DNA of 64,000 nt from Pontibacter sp. G13. Lineage in GTDB: Bacteria; Bacteroidota; Bacteroidia; J057. Under the pieces are notes generated by a model. It worked only from the letters and a program-made list of their open reading frames with translations, was not told the origin of the DNA and made no database searches. This document shows positions 55,897-64,000 of the stretch, one piece after another (position 1 is the stretch's first letter; each line of letters opens with the position of its first letter). The DNA lies in assembly GCF_031851795.1 (NCBI RefSeq), contig NZ_CP134696.1:2217001-2281000 (forward strand). Direction: 5' to 3'. The translations under genes and the position numbers were made by a program.

Positions 55897-56907
55897 ATGA
55901 ACATTTTTCACTACACACTACTATTGGGCTTTGCCATGCTTTTAGCTTTTGGCATCCTTTCCGAACATCCAGCTCAGCAAGTATTCGCTCGTACGCCGAG
56001 TCCAGAGATGCAGATTGCTTTTCGTCCCATGAGTGCCAATGATTCATGCGTGTATCTCATGTCCAACGATCTGCTGGTCATCGAAATGGAATCTGGCACC
56101 ACCGTCGAGAAATGGGAGAAGCAAACCACTGCCACGGAATACACCGGGGATGGCTACATCATCTGGACGGGGGGACAATTCTTCAATCAGCGCGGCAATG
56201 GCGAGATCAACTATCAGATCTATGTGCCGACTACGGGCGAATATCGATTCATCTGGCGATCTCGGATCATGAAAGGCACCCAGGCCAGCGAACACAACGA
56301 CACCTGGTTGAAAATCAATGGTTCGGACTTCTTTGGACGCAAAAACGATGGCAATATCGTCCATCCTAGACCTACCTGCACTTCGAATAACGACTGCCCC
56401 GCGGGAAGCAGTGGAGACGGATTCTTCAAGGTCTATGGCTCCTCCCCGACTGAATGGATCTGGAATGCGTTCACCAGCGATCACGATTCCCACAAAATTT
56501 ACGTAAAGTTTGACAGCCCGGGATTCTACCAGATCACCCTCAATGCCCGATCCAGTTTTCATGCCATCGACCGGATGGTCCTGTACAAGGAAGGTACCAT
56601 TTCCTACAACGGTGCACGCGATACCAGCTTGGTCGCTTCCGCCATTGATTGCTCAGGCGCGGTAAGCATTTCGCATTCGGAGCTTCCTGCGGCCAACATC
56701 TATCCAGTGGGAGAACGCCTCCAGATCGAATTGTCCAAGGCCCATGAAGCCTCTTTCGAACTTCTGGATCTCCAGGGCAAGATGTTGCAGCAAGGGGAAT
56801 TCCAAGGCAGGGAGCATTCTGTGCCAATGCCCCAGACAGCGGGTGTCTATTTGATCAGGCTCCGGATTGGAGATCAATTCATCTCCCGAAAATTCGTCAG
56901 GAGATAA
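55897..56907 (+). CDS. Secreted carbohydrate-binding-like protein with T9SS tail
   Basis: A 336-residue secreted protein with no catalytic motif that I can see. The signal peptide is at 1-~28 (LLLGFAMLLAFGILSEHPAQ). The central domain (~45-255) is a beta-sandwich beginning LLVIEMESGTTVEKWEKQTT, with YIIWTGGQFFNQRGNGEINY, YQIYVPTTGEYRFIWRSRIM, DTWLKINGSDFFGRK and HKIYVKFDSPGFYQITLNAR followed by SSFHAIDRMVLYK. This pattern, E-x-E start, ligand loop and a closing IDR-[ML]-VLYK, is that of the CBM6/CBM35-like domains (also found at the C-terminus of GH115 and some agarases). Four cysteines suggest disulfides. Residues ~267-336 resemble a T9SS domain. It may tether polysaccharide at the surface. 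It is convergent with susD. Confidence 0.65.
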   Translation: MNIFHYTLLLGFAMLLAFGILSEHPAQQVFARTPSPEMQIAFRPMSANDSCVYLMSNDLLVIEMESGTTVEKWEKQTTATEYTGDGYIIWTGGQFFNQRGNGEINYQIYVPTTGEYRFIWRSRIMKGTQASEHNDTWLKINGSDFFGRKNDGNIVHPRPTCTSNNDCPAGSSGDGFFKVYGSSPTEWIWNAFTSDHDSHKIYVKFDSPGFYQITLNARSSFHAIDRMVLYKEGTISYNGARDTSLVASAIDCSGAVSISHSELPAANIYPVGERLQIELSKAHEASFELLDLQGKMLQQGEFQGREHSVPMPQTAGVYLIRLRIGDQFISRKFVRR

Positions 56908-56944
56908 GGCATGACCATCAAGCCTCTTGGATCTATCCGTTTGT

Positions 56945-56980
56945 AAAACAAAAGCGGGAAGCCAACTGGCCTCCCGCTTA
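56945..56980 (-). terminator. susD terminator (minus strand)
   Basis: On the minus strand AGCGGGAGGCC pairs with GGCTTCCCGCT (one wobble) over AGTT and is followed by TTTGTTTTAC. It may also stop the convergent binding-protein gene. Confidence 0.8.
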
Positions 56981-57009
56981 CCTTACCAAAACCTCAGTAC
57001 GAACTATTG

Positions 57010-58539
57010 CTACTGAATGACAAATCCTTCGGGGTTTTGCTTGAGCTCACTGGTTGAAATCGCCTGAAAAGGAATCGGCGCAATGTAGTTGTCCTTGGTC
57101 GGTTGACGGGCCAACTCCACTTGCTCATCCAAGGAGCGCTTGGCAGCCATTTCCTCCACACGTTCAGTTCTGATCAAGTCAAACCAGCGCTTGTACTCAC
57201 CGGCCAACTCCCAGCCTTTCTCGTCGACGACCTCATTCGGAGTAGCCGACACGACATCCACTTGTGCATCTGGCGACAAATAGTCGATCCCAGCCGCACG
57301 TCTTCTGACTTGGTTCAAGGCCTCGATAGATTCACCTGTAGATCCAGCGTGTGCTTGCGCCTCTGCGTAGATCAGCAAGACCTCGGCATATCGATACACC
57401 TCAACACTCCGGTAGCCATCGGTACGGCCTCCCAAGGTGAGATCTTCGGCAATGGTGAATTTCTTGTACATGGGATGACCGCGCTGCGAATCTTGCCAAG
57501 GAAGGGTCGCGGGGTCTTTGGTCACAATCTGACCACCTGATACACCTCGTTGTGGAATCTCGGTATGGAAAGTCGCATCCTTACGTGGACCTTCTGGGAA
57601 ATCCATGAAAAACTGAAGTTCCGGATAGGCATCAGACCAGCCTCTTGCCTCGTGGAAACTGAAGGCCGCGGGATATCCATTGCGAATGTCCTCCGCCATA
57701 GAGAACTGAATCGAGAAGACCGACTCTCGGCTATTTTGGCCTTCCATGAGCCATAGATCCTCGATGGGCAGCAATTCGAAGTATCCCATGTCGATGACTT
57801 CCTTGGCCTTGGAAGCTGCCATCGCATATTTGGAATTGTCCTTTACAGGCCAACCTGCCCATGTCAGGTAGAGATCCGCCAAGAGCGTTTTCGCAGCAGC
57901 AGCGGAAATCCGCCCTACGCTGGACACTTCACCCGGTCCGGGCAACTGAGCCTCGGCAGCCAATAGATCCGCCTCGATGTGCTCATAGTTTTGCAAGACG
58001 GTTGCGCGGGTTTCCTCTCCGGTCGGAGTATATCCATCGAGGATGATCGGCATGTTTCCATGCGTTCTCACCAAGTGAAAATAGGCCAATGCGCGCAAGA
58101 AGCGAGCCTCTCCATCTGCAGCAATCACGATGTCCTCGGCTGCTGTGGAGGTTTTCAACCCGTCGATCACGGTATTGGCACGATAGATCACCTGCCAGTA
58201 TCCATTCCATCCGGTCGGTAGCCAGTTGATATCTGAGTTCTCGCCATTTCCATAGTCGAAGCGATCAAACACACGGATGGGGGCCTTGTTTCCAGCCCAC
58301 CAGGTGGTGAGATCATCTGCTCCGTAGGTCGGTACACGCTGGAAATGCGGAGTGGCGTAAACGGTGGCCATTTGACGGTAGACCGGGGCCAGTGCGGAGA
58401 CTACATCTCCTTCGCTTTTGAGATTTTCGATCGAGAGGACGCTACTGGTGTCCTCCATCAAGTCCACGCAAGACTGGACCGATACGAGCAACGCGACCGC
58501 CAAGGTCATGCGCAGCATATATGCTTTGTATTTTTTCAT
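57010..58539 (-). CDS. SusD/RagB-family surface glycan-binding lipoprotein
   Basis: A 509-residue SusD homologue. The start giving MKKYKAYMLRMTLAVALLVS places a lipobox at VQSC, with lipidation at Cys24. Signatures: an all-helical TPR-like scaffold, LRALAYFHLVRTHGNMPIIL (family core), AAAAKTLLADLYLTWAGWPV, RSVEVYRYAEVLLIYAEAQA, and the C-terminal ELAGEYKRWFDLIRT followed by KDNYIAPIPFQAISTSELKQ and NPG-like NPEGF. SusD proteins sit on the cell surface over a SusC barrel and deliver glycan. It follows susC by 28 bp and both are minus-strand, so they are one operon. The substrate is inferred from the locus, not from this sequence. Confidence 0.95.
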   Translation of the reverse strand: MKKYKAYMLRMTLAVALLVSVQSCVDLMEDTSSVLSIENLKSEGDVVSALAPVYRQMATVYATPHFQRVPTYGADDLTTWWAGNKAPIRVFDRFDYGNGENSDINWLPTGWNGYWQVIYRANTVIDGLKTSTAAEDIVIAADGEARFLRALAYFHLVRTHGNMPIILDGYTPTGEETRATVLQNYEHIEADLLAAEAQLPGPGEVSSVGRISAAAAKTLLADLYLTWAGWPVKDNSKYAMAASKAKEVIDMGYFELLPIEDLWLMEGQNSRESVFSIQFSMAEDIRNGYPAAFSFHEARGWSDAYPELQFFMDFPEGPRKDATFHTEIPQRGVSGGQIVTKDPATLPWQDSQRGHPMYKKFTIAEDLTLGGRTDGYRSVEVYRYAEVLLIYAEAQAHAGSTGESIEALNQVRRRAAGIDYLSPDAQVDVVSATPNEVVDEKGWELAGEYKRWFDLIRTERVEEMAAKRSLDEQVELARQPTKDNYIAPIPFQAISTSELKQNPEGFVIQ

Positions 58540-58567
58540 GAGATCAATGTTGTTGGTGAATACCTGC

Positions 58568-61500
58568 CTAGAAGGTGGCGCGCAATCCAAAGGAGAAGGA
58601 ACGGCTGATCGGGTATGCATTGTAGTCGATGCCCAAATCCACATCTGAACCGCCAGAAGCAGTTGACTCTGGGTCGAATCCAGTGTATTTCGTCAGGATG
58701 AAGAGGTTCTCTCCACTGGCGAATAGGCGAAGCTGATCCAATCCGATTTTGGGGAATCCGTCTGCAAAAGTGTAGCCCAAAGCCACGTTCTTGAGGGAAA
58801 CGAATGATCCGTCCTCCAAGAATTGCGAAGACAGGAATTCCGTTCCATCACGTCCAGAAGGAATGTCGGAAGGATTGTCAGGGGTCCAACGATCATTGTA
58901 GTCGGCATGAACGGCATGGAACTGACCTGCACCGAGTCCCATCATCCGCATGCGCTGGAAGTTGTAGATTTCATTGCCTTGAGAACCGACCAAGAGGAAG
59001 TTCAATTCCAAATTCTTCCAGCTGGCTGTCCAGTTCCATCCCCAGGTGAAATCAGGGTTTCCATCGCCGATGGTCACGATATCATCGGTGGAGATAATTC
59101 CATCCCCATTGACATCTTGGTACTTGGCATCCCCGGGAACTCTCCCAAATGCTTCAGCTTCCTCTTCTTCTCCCAATTGGTACACGCCTTCGAAGACATA
59201 TCCCCGGAATGAACTGATGGGCAGCCCCACTTCCACACGGGTAGGATTGACCGGGAAGGTATTGGTGTAGTAGATGCCTCCCAATTCGAGCGGCTCATCT
59301 CCATCCACCAGTGCGAGTACTTGGTTGCGGTTGCGGGAAAGGTTGAAATTGGAGCTTACGTGCCAATCACCTTCATCCACCAAGACCAATCCCAGCATGA
59401 TATCAAATCCTTGGTTTTCCACTTCACCGACATTTTGAGTCACGAAGGAAGGACCGACATAGGAAGGAAGGATACGTTGGAGCAACAAATCGGTGGTATG
59501 CTTCCGGTAGGCATCGAAGGACAGGGTGAATTTGGAATTCCACAATCCCAAGTCAAATCCTCCATTGACCTGCGTAGTCGTCTCCCAAGTCAGATCTGGA
59601 TTGGCCAGCTGATTGGAAGGAGCCACTCCGATGGAAGCTGCACCTCCGCTGAATGGATAGTTCACACTTGGATCAATGATCGGAATGGCGCGCGTGGCCA
59701 GCGGATTGATCGCCTGACTGCCCGTCACCCCAAAGCTGGCTCTCAGTTTCAAGTTGTTGATCACGCTCACATCTTGAAGAAATGCCTCCTCCGAAACTCG
59801 CCACGCAGCCGATCCAGATGGGAACACGCCCCAACGATTGCCTTCCTGAAACTTGCTGGAACCATCGGCACGCACCGAAGCGGTAAACAGGTATTTTTCC
59901 TTAAAAGCGTAGTTGGCCCGCCCCAAGAAGGATTGCAGACTTTCACTGTTGGAATTGTTCGCGATTCGCTGAACAGCTCCGAGAGAGAGATCCTTGTAGG
60001 TGGTATTGTCGGAGAAGAAGCCTGAAGCAGTTGCTTCGGTCCATACACGCGTCACGTACTGTTGCTCGTGAACCGCATCGATCTGGAATCGGTGATTGGC
60101 ACCCTCGTCGTAGGTATAGGTCAGGCGATTGGTGTTCTGGTAGCGATTGACATCGCGATTCAGGACGGTCGCATTTCCGGTATTGTTGACCAAGAGCGAG
60201 GTATAACCATTTTGGGCAATATTCAATTGTTCTACCCCGGCGGATACATTCAGGACAAGATTGTCCAAGAGCTTCACGTCCACATATCCATTGGCTACAA
60301 TTTGGTGGTCGATATTGTGGCGGACATTGTTTTCAGGCGCAACGAGAGGATTGATCGTACCATTTCCGACGCCGGGTTTGAGTGGGGTGAAATTATAGTC
60401 TCCCTCCTCGGTGAATGCAGGCGTAGTGGGGTCCCAAGACAGTCCCGTAGCCAAGTTGGCGCGCACCCCAGTATTCTCATCACGGCTCAGGAAGGTATTG
60501 AGGCCGACTTTGACTCGATCCGACAATTTGGAATTGATATTGGCACGGAGGGTGTATCGCACATAATCCTGATCGATAATCGTACCTGCCGCTTGGTAGT
60601 AGTTTCCGGAGAAGTAATAATCGGTCTTCTCGCTTCCGCCGCTCAGGGCAAGCTGGGCATTGTAGAAACTACCGGGCTGGAAAAATCGGTCCTGCCAATT
60701 CTCTCCTCCACCTGCGCGCAATGCTTCGATCTCTTCTGCGGTGAACAATTCTGTTCCCTCTGCAAAGTTGACCCCTTCAGCAAACTCGGCAGGCGTCATC
60801 AGGTCCAAGGTCTGAGCGACTTGGGAAACCCCCATAAAGGTTTCGAATTCCACTTTCGGCGTTCCTGCTTGACCGCTTTTGGTGGTAATCAACACTACCC
60901 CATTGGCACCACGAGAACCATAGATGGCGGTAGCGGAAGCATCCTTCAATACCTCCATCGAAGCGATGTCATTTACGTTGAGGGAATTGATGTCCCCCAC
61001 GACCAATCCGTCCACGACATAGAGCGGCGTGTTGTTGCCACTGATGGAGTTGGCGCCACGGATACGGATCTTGAATCCTGCGCCCGGTGCTCCACTGGTC
61101 TGGGTGACGTTGACTCCTGCGGCGCGTCCTTGCAAAGCCTGATCCATCCGGGTCAAAGGCTGTTGCTCGAAATCGGCAGAGGAGACCTTGGCAAGCGAGC
61201 CCGTCAAGTCGGACTTTTTGCTGGTTCCGTACCCGACTACCACAATTTCTTCCAAACTGCTGGATTCGGCCAGCATGACGATATTGATGGTCGAACGTCC
61301 AGCGATTTCCACAGTCTGCGGTTCATAGCCATAGTAGGAAACGATCAGGGAGGTCACGTCATCTGGGATGGACAAGCTAAAGCGTCCTTGATCGTCGGAG
61401 AGTGCGCCTATGGTGGTTCCTTCGGCTCTTACCGTAGCGTTGGCTAGCGGTTCTCCGTCTTCATTGGTAATCGTACCGTTGATGGTTTGGTCTAGAACCT

Positions 61501-61651
61501 GAATCGGTTCCCATGGGGAGATTTTGTAGGCTGATTGTCCGATCTCATGGGGACAATGCTCACAAGTTTTTGCTTGGGTTGGCACACACCAAACCCCAAA
61601 CGTGATCGCAAGGCATGCGACCACCCTTTTGGCTAGTTGGAGTAGTTTCAT
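58568..61651 (-). CDS. SusC/RagA-family TonB-dependent glycan importer
   Basis: A 1027-residue outer-membrane transporter. The signal peptide is at 1-27 (ending PTQAKT). A carboxypeptidase-regulatory-like domain follows (~58-135: TINGTITNEDGEPLANATVR, GALSDDQGRFSLSIPD). Next is the TonB box and plug (SLEEIVVVGYGTSKKSDLTG, then IRIRGANSISGNNTPLYVVD and ASATAIYGSRGANGVVLITT) and the 22-strand barrel, ending in the aromatic YPISRSFSFGLRATF. It imports oligosaccharides with TonB energy. A short Cys-containing segment (CEHCPHEIG) lies just after the signal peptide. The upstream region (61652-62430) separates it from a divergent kinase gene. Confidence 0.96.
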   Translation of the reverse strand: MKLLQLAKRVVACLAITFGVWCVPTQAKTCEHCPHEIGQSAYKISPWEPIQVLDQTINGTITNEDGEPLANATVRAEGTTIGALSDDQGRFSLSIPDDVTSLIVSYYGYEPQTVEIAGRSTINIVMLAESSSLEEIVVVGYGTSKKSDLTGSLAKVSSADFEQQPLTRMDQALQGRAAGVNVTQTSGAPGAGFKIRIRGANSISGNNTPLYVVDGLVVGDINSLNVNDIASMEVLKDASATAIYGSRGANGVVLITTKSGQAGTPKVEFETFMGVSQVAQTLDLMTPAEFAEGVNFAEGTELFTAEEIEALRAGGGENWQDRFFQPGSFYNAQLALSGGSEKTDYYFSGNYYQAAGTIIDQDYVRYTLRANINSKLSDRVKVGLNTFLSRDENTGVRANLATGLSWDPTTPAFTEEGDYNFTPLKPGVGNGTINPLVAPENNVRHNIDHQIVANGYVDVKLLDNLVLNVSAGVEQLNIAQNGYTSLLVNNTGNATVLNRDVNRYQNTNRLTYTYDEGANHRFQIDAVHEQQYVTRVWTEATASGFFSDNTTYKDLSLGAVQRIANNSNSESLQSFLGRANYAFKEKYLFTASVRADGSSKFQEGNRWGVFPSGSAAWRVSEEAFLQDVSVINNLKLRASFGVTGSQAINPLATRAIPIIDPSVNYPFSGGAASIGVAPSNQLANPDLTWETTTQVNGGFDLGLWNSKFTLSFDAYRKHTTDLLLQRILPSYVGPSFVTQNVGEVENQGFDIMLGLVLVDEGDWHVSSNFNLSRNRNQVLALVDGDEPLELGGIYYTNTFPVNPTRVEVGLPISSFRGYVFEGVYQLGEEEEAEAFGRVPGDAKYQDVNGDGIISTDDIVTIGDGNPDFTWGWNWTASWKNLELNFLLVGSQGNEIYNFQRMRMMGLGAGQFHAVHADYNDRWTPDNPSDIPSGRDGTEFLSSQFLEDGSFVSLKNVALGYTFADGFPKIGLDQLRLFASGENLFILTKYTGFDPESTASGGSDVDLGIDYNAYPISRSFSFGLRATF

Positions 61652-62430
61652 AGCGAAAAGTAGATTGTCTCATCTCAGTATTGTCACCAAGGTGAAATAC
61701 CGGTGAAGTCCTTTTTAGTAGCACTTCCCACATTCAGCCCCTGCTCCATTAGGCGAAAATGTGGGGTAGAAATTTCCGTCCAGCAACTTCCCCTTTGCTA
61801 AACATTGTGCACCCGTTTAGCCAAGAATCACATTGCCTTCACCGATCATCCTCAAAACTAAAAATCCGATATCCTTAAGCGAGAATCTGAGGATGAGTAA
61901 TAAGTAGAAGTATTCGAAAACAAGAATTACCAACAGACCATTAGAATATCAAGGAGGCCGGATAGAAAAACACATTTATGGTATGAATATGCCCCCACAA
62001 GGGGGTTCATTCATGCCCCTATAGACCCCAAGTGGATATTTTGACATTTTTACGTATCCGAAAGAGAAACCATTTGTTCTCCCAAAAACAGGTACATACT
62101 GCGCCCTCATAACCATTTCACCTAGCGAAAATACACCGATCCACAAGGTTAAATCTCTATAAAGTCATACCGCGGAGGTCAATTGTTTACCCCGAATTTT
62201 CGTATATTGATATCTTAAGAAAATCCTCCCCATATCAACAATTGGGGAAAGGTTAGTTTGCCGGTTTTGGCATACTGCCTTGAATCAAACCTAACTCAGG
62301 AATTGGACCTTTATTTTGGCGATCTCATCCAGAGAATCGTCCGTAGCCTTGATGTTTTTCTGCATAATCGAGGCTAGGAGATTTCAGGGCATGACATCGT
62401 TGCACACATTTTTCAAGCAGTGAAATACCT
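61652..62430. other. 780-bp divergent regulatory region between susC and a sensor kinase
   Basis: No ORF. On the minus strand, CAAAACTA at 61853-61860 reads TAGTTTTG, a possible -7 box for susC, without a clear -33 box. AACCATTT occurs at 62068-62075 and 62111-62118, 43 bp apart; its minus-strand form ACAAATGGTT / TGAAATGGTT resembles the GH86 half-site, at about twice the usual period. This is weak and could be chance. Confidence 0.35.
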
Positions 62431-64000
62431 ATGACTTTCCGCTACCTCGGATGTTTGGCCAGAAACATCTGGGAAATCTCGCTTATTGGGAGATTCACAC
62501 AATCTTTCCTCCCAATATTCATCATTCTACTCCTGATCTTCATCGGGAGCTCCTTCCATGCACATGCGCAATCATTGGACTCCGCCCAGATTCTGGTTCG
62601 GCAGATGATGGAAATGGACGAGGATTCTATCGACCGAGAGGTCATGAAGGGATTTTTGACCCATTACCCTGCACCAGAGCCCGCTACCGACTCCCTCATG
62701 TTGGAAGAATTGGTGGATTTGGTGGACCGTCTCAATGACACTGAAGGCTCTATGAAGCTCAGTGAATGGATCGAGAGAGTCAGCATCCAGCATTTGGAAT
62801 CAGGCAAAGACTCTGCACTTTTTGCCCCGACCCTGATCAGAAACTATCTGCAACGCGCCCGACTGGAAAGGCGATTGGGTCATGCTGAAGAAAGCCTTAC
62901 GCTCCAATTCAAAGCGCTGGGATTGGCAGAAGAATTCAACGATACCCTCAAGATCATTTCAGCCCTCCAGAATGTCTCTACAACCTACTTCAATCAGGGC
63001 GAAGCCGACAGAGCCAGCGAATACATCCTCAAGGCCTACGAGATAGAAAAACAGTTTCATCCAAATGACATCTCGCTGATCACCCTGTACACGCTGTTTG
63101 AGCATTACATTGGGCAAGAAATGTATCCGGAGGCTGAGGACCTAGGAACCCAAGCCCTACAAAAGGCTATCGCCGAAAATCATACTCCATTTGAAGCGAT
63201 CATCCTTCGTTCGTTGGCCTATCTGACCTTTGAGCAGCAACAGTGGAAAGCCTCTTATGACTATGCGGCCAGATCTCTAGCCAAGCAGCAGGAGATCAAC
63301 ATGCTTCATCAAATGGCATACACACAATATCGCCTGAGTATGGCCGCACTGGAAATGGGTAATACCTCCCTTTCGCTGTCTCATGCTCGGGAACTAGAAG
63401 CGCTCAACCGCCAATTCCCCAATCCACAGAATAAAAGCCTGACCTACGAGACCCTGTACCTGACCAACAAGGCTGCGGGGAAATCTCGTCAAGCGCTAAA
63501 AGCCTACGAGCAATACATCGAACTCCGCGACTCCCTCAATGATGAGGATGCCAAGCGCAAGCTGCTCGATCAGGAATACGAGTATGAATATCAGCAGAAA
63601 GCCTTGGCAGATAGCTTGGAAAACGCATCTGTCCTCGCCTTGCAAGTAGAAGAGACAAAGCGCAAGCAGACGACTTCCTATCTGCTCATGGCCGTTTTGG
63701 GAATCGTGCTGATCTTCGGCTGGATGCTTTGGAACCGTTTTCAGATTACGCGTCGGCAGAAAGGCATCATCGAATCCGAAAAGGAAAAGCTGGACCAAGC
63801 TATCACTGAACTAGATTCAGCCAATCGCCAGCTACAGGAATTGGATGATTTCAAATCCCGCTTTTTCACCAATATCTCCCACGAATTCCGGACCCCCCTC
63901 ACGGTCATTCAGGGGATCATGAAGCAGATTCAAGAGACTCCAGAATCTTGGCTTGAACGAGGCTCCGAAATCGTCAATCGGAATGTCGCCAACCTCTTGG
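62431..64000 (+). CDS. TPR-domain sensor histidine kinase (possibly hybrid), 3' truncated by the window end
   Basis: The frame is open from the ATG at 62431 to the window end (523 codons), so the protein is incomplete. A hydrophobic N-terminal segment (FLPIFIILLLIFIGSSFHAH) is a signal peptide or anchor. Residues ~50-370 are helical TPR-like repeats (TLQFKALGLAEEFNDTLKII, EADRASEYILKAYEIEKQ), then a coiled coil, a membrane span (SYLLMAVLGIVLIFGWMLW, ~residues 417-435) and a HisKA domain with NISHEFRTPLTVIQG, where the window stops. Such proteins often continue with HATPase, receiver and DNA-binding domains. It is divergent from susC and is the natural candidate regulator of susCD; that is inference. 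Confidence 0.8.
   Translation, partial: MTFRYLGCLARNIWEISLIGRFTQSFLPIFIILLLIFIGSSFHAHAQSLDSAQILVRQMMEMDEDSIDREVMKGFLTHYPAPEPATDSLMLEELVDLVDRLNDTEGSMKLSEWIERVSIQHLESGKDSALFAPTLIRNYLQRARLERRLGHAEESLTLQFKALGLAEEFNDTLKIISALQNVSTTYFNQGEADRASEYILKAYEIEKQFHPNDISLITLYTLFEHYIGQEMYPEAEDLGTQALQKAIAENHTPFEAIILRSLAYLTFEQQQWKASYDYAARSLAKQQEINMLHQMAYTQYRLSMAALEMGNTSLSLSHARELEALNRQFPNPQNKSLTYETLYLTNKAAGKSRQALKAYEQYIELRDSLNDEDAKRKLLDQEYEYEYQQKALADSLENASVLALQVEETKRKQTTSYLLMAVLGIVLIFGWMLWNRFQITRRQKGIIESEKEKLDQAITELDSANRQLQELDDFKSRFFTNISHEFRTPLTVIQGIMKQIQETPESWLERGSEIVNRNVANLL

Noticed and set aside
60062-61447. 461-codon open frame opposite susC
   Set aside because: Antisense to the plug and barrel of SusC; the SusC reading is unambiguous.
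62041-62118. ACAAATG-like half-sites upstream of susC as a sixth HTCS operator
   Set aside because: The two copies are 43 bp apart and one is TGAAATG. It does not meet the 21-bp rule, so I list it only as a weak remark and not as an operator.
1-64000. CRISPR arrays, insertion sequences, rRNA
   Set aside because: No regularly spaced identical repeats, no transposase motifs with terminal inverted repeats and no rRNA sequence were seen.

Overview
The window is chromosomal DNA of a member of the Bacteroidota, most likely a marine, alga-associated one. Four things point there: SusC/SusD outer-membrane pairs, type IX secretion (T9SS) C-terminal sorting domains with the YPNP signature, a hybrid two-component regulator (HTCS), and promoters of the TTTG/TAnnTTTG type. 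GC is about 50% by eye. I cannot name a genus.

Region 1 (1-29.4 kb) is mostly conserved housekeeping DNA. It opens with the 3' end of a RemB/Wzi-like outer-membrane barrel gene and an AbiE-type toxin-antitoxin pair. Then come a TPR protein, gyrA, trmB, metK, lipoproteins, a WG-repeat lipoprotein, a TPR sensor kinase and radA. After these lie an unrecognised 703-residue protein with a C-terminal winged-helix-like segment, a YebC-family gene, an acyl-CoA carboxylase beta subunit, two M23 peptidases, a DUF4870 membrane protein and a large acyl-CoA dehydrogenase. Three near-identical palindromic operators separate that last gene from a divergent queuosine-tRNA mannosyltransferase-like gene. The region ends with DUF983, truB, ribF and a CAT-anticodon tRNA with its own promoter and terminator. 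A remnant of an AraC-type regulator (29.6 kb) marks the boundary.

Region 2 (30-64 kb) is a polysaccharide-utilisation locus. Block A (30.2-36.5 kb) is a likely operon of three secreted enzymes: a nucleoside-hydrolase-like protein, a parallel beta-helix glycosidase-like protein and a type I sulfatase. Their catalytic domains are unrelated, yet all three carry almost the same beta-trefoil and a T9SS tail. An HTCS follows. Block B (41.0-55.6 kb) is five consecutive GH86-type (beta-agarase/beta-porphyranase) genes, each its own transcription unit with its own terminator. Four carry one or two fascin-like beta-trefoils and a T9SS tail; the fourth has neither. Block C is a secreted CBM-like protein (+) and susD/susC (-), with a divergent TPR sensor kinase running off the window end.

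The main new observation is a direct repeat ACAAATG-N14-ACAAATG (21-bp period, two helical turns) upstream of each GH86 gene. The first copy overlaps the last codons of the HTCS gene. A related 21-bp-period repeat precedes block A. I infer that this is the binding site of the locus HTCS, and that the five GH86 genes and block A form one regulon acting on sulfated red-algal galactan. The GH86 set appears divided between secreted, trefoil-bearing enzymes and one probably retained in the periplasm. No exo-acting enzymes (GH117, GH2, GH29 or similar) are in the window, so the locus probably continues beyond 64 kb.
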